Source: Cardinalis cardinalis (taxonomy: Eukaryota > Chordata > Aves > Passeriformes > Cardinalidae). From it: a stretch of DNA of 64,000 nt. The stretch spans positions 70,858 to 134,857 of the forward strand of contig JACDOX010000387.1 of assembly GCA_014549065.1 (NCBI GenBank), read 5' to 3'. Position 1 is the stretch's first letter, and every line of letters starts with the position of its first letter. Below, piece after piece: positions 58,689 to 64,000 of this stretch. The notes beneath the pieces were generated by a model that did not search any database, was not told the origin of the DNA, and saw only the letters and a program-made list of their open reading frames with translations. Made by a program: the position numbers and the translations under genes.

Positions 58689-60272
58689 CTGGGGGAGGGT
58701 TCTTCACTTGCAGGACAGTTTTTAGATATGGTCTGTACTGCAGCCGCTGCATGGTGGCTGAAAGGCTTCCTTGGGAGCTGCCTGAGTAGTAGCAATCCCT
58801 GCCTTGGTGGTGTGGGATTGTAATGCAGAACAACGGGGGGCTGTTGAGCCTGGTCTTTTTATGGGAGGGAGAGGGATGCACATCCTAGGAGAGGAAAAAC
58901 ATCACCCCAGTTCTAATATTGATCTCAGAAGTGCTGATGTCTCTGCACTTCACATGTGACACAGATTGTCCTCTTTTTAGAGCGTGAACAAGCTTCATCC
59001 ATGTTTTTTTTTGTTTGATGTAAAATTCTTCTTTCTCCTTAGTGCATTCAGTTCCAAGGACTGGCAAGGCATTTGCTTTTGAAGTAACACCACGTGAATG
59101 TGTTAAGGTGGAAGTGAATCTCTGCTTGCCTTGACAGCCAGGACAGCTCAATCCAGGATCTTGAGCAAAAAAAAAGAAGAAAGAATCATTCTTTTGGCTT
59201 CAGACTTTGAGGTAACAGCTCTCTGAAGACAGGCTTCTTCCAAACCTGGTAAAAAATTGGTGCTTCTGGAAATGTTCAGAGTTCTGTATCAGCTTTCTGG
59301 GCTCTGCTCCTTGGTCAAATAAAATGTTGGCTGTCAGTCCCCATTTGACAGTTTTCACAAGACCCTGTAAGTGATACAACTTTCAGTGCTGGTCTTCCTG
59401 TGGACTCTGGGTGTTGATGGGTCAGCAGGGAGACCAAACTGAATGGTGTGTGCCTGCAGACCTGCTCTTGTAGCTGCCATGAGGGCAGCTCAGGACATCT
59501 CCCTCCTGGCAGCCTGGGGCTGTTTCTAAAATGTTCTTCAGTATTGATTTGGTCTCTGAAGTTTCCCTTTGGTGTTGAAAACCATCAGTTTTCTTCTGCC
59601 AGTTTGGCCCCAGTGACTTATTCCTGCTGTTTCTTCCTCAGCATGTGAGGGGAGCGCTCAGGGAAGCAGCCTGTCCTTCTGGCCAAGCTATCTGGGCCCA
59701 CATCACTTCTCCAGCCTCAGCAAAGACACTGGATTTGCCAAGCCTCAAATTGTCACTGGCACCTGAGCCCTGGAAGAGCTCAGAGAGATCCTCAGGGTCC
59801 CTGGTTGTGCCTGGATCGGTGCTGGTGGTTGAAGTGAGCAACTGCCCGGGGTGTGAGGAGCACTTGCAGCCCGGTTCAGGATGGGTTTGGTCACCCCAGG
59901 GCTGGGGGAATGTGGGGGTGGATGTGATCTAGGCTTATCTGTGAGATGGGGGGGCATTCCTGAAAGACTGGAGGGTGGGAACAAGGTGTGACAACAGGAA
60001 TCCTGTTGGAGCTGTTAGAAGAGGGAGGAGGTGATCTCAGTGTGTGCTGTTCTTGCAGAGGAGGAGCAGCAGCACGGAGCAGCAGGTGAACCTGGCAGGG
60101 CTGCCTGCAGCTTGGGACAGCACTCATGGTCCCCAGGAGTGGCCTCCAGCCTGCAGCTGGCACCTCCTACAGATACAAACTGCAGTGCCTCTGGTAAGGG
60201 CTCTGCTCCCTGTGAGGGCCTTCTGTGGGCTGCCTCAGGGGTGTCCTCATGCCCTGCTCGCTGTGTCTGCAG
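58689..60272. other. Unassigned DNA between the gap and the coiled-coil gene
   Basis: Both strands carry open stretches at about 59640-59840: minus reads EDLSELFQGSGASDNL, plus reads DLPSLKLSLAPEPWKS. Both look protein-like and I cannot decide between them. A 27-base segment at 60059-60085 with a TTGCAG acceptor and a GTGAAC donor could be a small exon of the downstream gene (27 bases keep phase). Nothing here is firm. Confidence 0.4.
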
Positions 60273-62570
60273 GACCCAGGTGAGGCAGATCGCCAGGGAG
60301 AGGGACAAGGCGAGGCTCAGTCTGGAGAAGGCAGAGAGACACTGCCTGCAGCTGGGCAGGGAGCTGGACCAGCAGTACATCACTCTTGAGCACGCCCAGA
60401 GCAAGCTCAGGTAGGAGGGATGGTGGGGTGGAGAAAGTGTGCTCACACATCCCTTTTGAATCTCCCTCTTGTTTTGCCAATGTGTCAGTGGCAGGAAAGT
60501 CCTTGAAGACCCCTCTCCACCCCTATGATCTCAGCATCCTTCCAACAAAGCTCTCATCTCCTGCTTGTGGCCATCCAGGAACATGCTCTGTCTGTCCCAA
60601 TCATGTTGCTTTTTTTCCCCAGGAATGTTCAGGCAGAAATAGAGGCAAAAGAGCTGCTTTTGCAGCAAGCAGTGAGTCACCAGGCAAAGCTGGAGGCTGC
60701 TACACAGCTCCTCCAGGGCAAAGAGGCCAACCTGCAAGGGAGACTGAACCATGTGATGAATGTAAGTACAACTGCCTTGGATGAAACACCTTCNCTCTTT
60801 CAGAGGTGGCAAAGCAGAGGTGGTGACAAATATAGATGGTTCACTTTGCTCTTGTTGGGAAGAACAGGAATTTTATAGAGAAAAATCATCAGCCACATCC
60901 ATCCAGTTGTATTAAATACAGAACTTGTTACCTTGCCATGCCATTACTTAACTGCTGTGTTGTCTGTTGGCAGTGGTTTGGCCCTTGGTAAGATCTGAAA
61001 ACACAATGGCCAAAGCTAAAATTGTGCCAGGGGCCATGTCAAAGGCAGAGATGATGGTGTCTGCATGCCTGGGATGCAGATATCCCAGTTCTGGTCAATG
61101 TAGAAGTACAGATGGAGATAGCTCAGGACTTGCTAACTTTGTTAACTGTGAGGGAAACCACAATTTTGGGGAGCAGAGGTAGAGCTGATCCTGTGGGGCT
61201 GTCTAGCTCTTACTGTGCAAAACCCACTCCTGTCCTTTGGAGACACGAGCCCATGTGGTATCAGCAATGCGCTCTCCTGTCGTGGTTTAGGAATGATGCT
61301 CCCCAATTTAGTTCTCCTACCAAGACTCCCCAAACCACACTGCTGCTTGCTCACTCCCTGCCCCCACTTTTCAGTGGCTGGAGAGGAGAACTGGAGGCAC
61401 AAAAGTCAAAGACCATGGGTTGAGATAAGAACAGTTTACTGGGAACAGCAGTGATATAAGAAACAACCAGTGACAGCAACAGTGTTAACAACAGAAGTGT
61501 ACAAAAGAGAGGGTGATTTACATGCCAAATGCTCATTGGAGAGCAGCCAGGTTTTCTCTTGAAGGCATCTCCTCCCTGGAGTTGAGTGCCTTCCCTCTGT
61601 CCCCAGTGGATGAGGTGGTACAGAATAACATCTGGGCCTTAGCCACATCCCCCCCTGGTTACTAGAAAAGTCAGCCCTGTCCTGGTTAAAACCAGGCCAT
61701 GTCCAGGGTCTCCTGGGAGCTGTGTTTGGCCTGCTGATATGCCAGTTGTTGTACAGCTCCCTGCTGAGCACCTGTGGCTGATAAACCCATGTCAGGACCC
61801 ACTGCAGCAGGGAAATCTCCATTTTATCTGCAGGAGAACACACAGCTACAAAACAAGGTCACAGAGATGGCTGAGAAACTGTCAGCCTCTGAGGAAATGG
61901 TGTTGGAGCTGCAAAAAGAACTCAACCACATTGTGAAGGATAAGGTAACCTTTCTCTGTTGCAGTCAAATAAGAACTTTTCAGGAATTCATAAAAAAAAT
62001 TGATCTTGCATGTTTTGTATCAGTTGCTATGGTCTCCCCCTGTGTGAGCTCTCCTGTGCTTTAATGACAACCTGGATGCTGGGGGGAAAAAAAAAAAAGG
62101 TGTGAGGAAAGTTTCGACTTGTAGAGAATTCTGCGAATCTGCAGTCTTCAAGGGAAAACTTACAGAGTTCAGTTTCCAAATAAGTTTTATTTTTCACTAG
62201 TATTGGGCTTGTTTTAGTATCTTCCACTCCGAAAATGAATCTGAGGAAAGAAGTGAGTCTGTGATCTTGTTAGCCAGGAAAGCCTGCCTGTACTTTGGTG
62301 TCTCACATGTGGAGAAAATTGCTTTTCCTCCTCTTTCTGACCCATCCCACAAGTGATGGGCCCCTTAGAGAGCCTTCTGTTGAATGTATGTGTGTAGCCC
62401 CGTGACCCCAGAGATTTAGCAGAGCTTTTGACTCTCCATTTGGAGCTGATTTTCCTGATGAGAAGTGTTTCTTTGTGCAGCTGGAGCAGGGGGAGCCCCA
62501 CAGCCCAGAGTTCCTGAAGCAGAGCGAGCGCTTTGCCGAGATTGTCCTGGAGTACGAGCGGCAGTGCCAG
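60273..62570 (+). CDS. Unidentified coiled-coil protein gene, partial (four exons, runs off the window)
   Basis: Four plus-strand exons have good AG/GT borders and mutually compatible phases: 60273-60410, 60623-60761, 61834-61944 and 62481-62570. Together they encode about 159 residues dominated by heptad-like, charged helix: TQVRQIARERDKARLSLEKA, a Gln/Leu-rich second exon, KVTEMAEKLSASEEMVLELQ, and a last exon with SPEFLKQSERFAEIVLEYER. The composition is that of a long coiled-coil scaffold or centrosomal/ciliary type protein, but I cannot name it. The 5' end lies upstream of 60273, possibly across the gap, and the 3' end beyond the window. In human, coiled-coil genes such as CCDC40 and CARD14 lie near EIF4A3, but I see no match to the CARD14 sequence I remember. 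Confidence 0.75.
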
Positions 62571-64000
62571 GTACGCGTGGGCAGCACTGCCGTGTCACAG
62601 CGCTGCTCTCTGCAGCACGTCTCTGGGCCTGAGGGAGCGGAAGGAGGCAGACCTGGTCATAGGGCAGAGGGATCCCTCGTGCTCAGAGTGCTGTCTCCTC
62701 ACTCCTGAAGCCCTCCATGGGTTGTTTGCCTTGCTAGGATTTTGGCAGGAGAGAACAGGGGTGGATCATAAATTCCTTCCTGCTTGTAGCCATGGACTAT
62801 TTTGTTAGGAAGCCATGTACCTGTGTTGTTAAGGACAGACCCTGGGCTCTGCTGGATTTCTTCTTGAGCACAAGGAGAAAGCTGTTCTCCTAATTTGGAA
62901 ACCATATTAATAGCTAAAATCTTCTATCTTTTTGTTTTTCCCTTCCTTCTTGCCCCCACTTAAAAAAAAACCCTAAAAATCTTGTTGCTGCTGAACTCTG
63001 CTAGAGAGTCAAGGTAAGCCAGTCCAGATATCTGGTGTGTGTGTGTGTGGTCCAAGAATTGGTGCTGTGTGTATTGTAACTTCTACAGGGTGCTGTGCTC
63101 CTTCCCAGAGCTTGGGCCTCTCTGAGGCATGAGCACAAGCTCTGTTTCCCTTCTCCCATTTTTAACGTGAGTCTCTTGCATTTTTAACTTGTGTCTTTAA
63201 CTCATGCTGGGTGCTCTGTTCTTTGAGTCCTGTGCTTGTCACATTGCCTCTTTGTTCCCAGGTGCTGTGTGGGCTGGGGAGCACTCTTGAGCAGAGGCAG
63301 TGACAGTCACATCCCCCCAGCAAGGGCTGAAATGCAGCTTTCAGCAAAGCCATTCTGTGGATGCATCAGGCAGCCCTTCTCCAAGCTGTAATTAAAGGCA
63401 AACATTCTGAAGCACTATCCAGTGCAGCATTGCTCCAGGTGGCACCAGAGGGTTGAATATGCTCAGTGCTGCAATTTTTCCTCTCGTTGAGCAGCCCCAG
63501 AGTTGTCCATGAGAATGCTGATGGATGGAAAGGTTTGACCTTCAGGCTTCACCTGCCCCTGTGAAGGCACCCACTGGGGTTTATCCTTTACCCTCGTTGA
63601 ATGCTCTCAGCCCCCCTTTCCTGTTTAGAATGGAGATGAAACAAACTGAATTTGCATTTGTCTACATCTGCTCAGTAGTATTTGTTACCTGGAAGTGTCC
63701 TACTTCATAGTGTCTCACAGCACATCAGTTTCCTGGGGAGCAGGATATGGGATGGAATTGGATGTCTGCTCAAAGTGAACAGTCCAGAAGAAGGCAGGAT
63801 GCCTTGTATGCTGTTGCTTTCAGTACAAGATAGAGGATGTGAAGTGAAGCAAGCAGCTGCCCATCTCCAGATACTCCATGGAAGTGGCTCATTGATCATT
63901 ATTTGGTGTTCAGCTCTGGGACTCCTGCTGATGGAGATGGGATANACTCCTGTGCTGGCCTTGGGCTGTCTCTGGCACCAGGAGACCAGCAGGACCTGCC
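62571..64000 (+). other. Probable intron of the coiled-coil gene to the window end
   Basis: No further exon of normal length is clear. A 9-base microexon candidate (63005-63013) is noted among the findings, and a short (GT)n tract lies at 63033-63047. Confidence 0.5.

Overview
The window is eukaryotic and almost certainly from a bird. It carries several antisense and sense fragments of CR1 LINEs of the avian type, GC-rich intergenic DNA, CpG-island promoters and intron-rich housekeeping genes. Isolated N bases and one run of about 97 N (58452-58548) show that it is a draft scaffold.

Layout. 1-10.8 kb is upstream DNA with no gene I can name; one exon-like segment at 8565-8694 is splice-phase compatible with the next gene. 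10.8-12.06 kb is a CpG-island promoter. 11388-46801 (+) is ATL2, atlastin-2, the ER-membrane dynamin-like GTPase. It reads through 13 coding exons (575 aa, against 583 aa that I recall for human) plus an alternative C-terminal route made of a 15-nt microexon and a different last exon. Its first intron (16.6 kb) holds a CR1 copy; intron 2 holds a nearly perfect 32-bp hairpin; intron 3 holds another CR1 tail. 46.9-50.5 kb is the 3' side of ATL2 and the gap between the two convergent genes. 50478-57286 (-) is EIF4A3, the DEAD-box helicase of the exon junction complex: 12 coding exons, 410 aa, all helicase motifs intact, with a 41-bp minisatellite in the intron upstream of exon 10. Its CpG promoter region contains a CR1 insertion and, further out, a GC-rich pentanucleotide repeat.

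Around the assembly gap the picture is less clear. There is an exon-like segment on the minus strand at 58168-58278 and a minus-strand terminal exon with its own AATAAA at 58601-58688; I recognise neither. From 60.27 kb to beyond the window there is a plus-strand gene made of in-phase coiled-coil exons, also not identified.

How the parts relate. ATL2 (ER membrane fusion) and EIF4A3 (mRNA surveillance) do not act in one pathway. They are tail-to-tail neighbours here although they lie on different human chromosomes (2p and 17q), so the adjacency is either a lineage-specific rearrangement or a mis-join. I found no clear new biological system. The most interesting signals are the ATL2 hairpin, the ATL2 alternative C-termini, the unexplained gene pieces around the gap, and the minisatellite beside an EIF4A3 splice acceptor.
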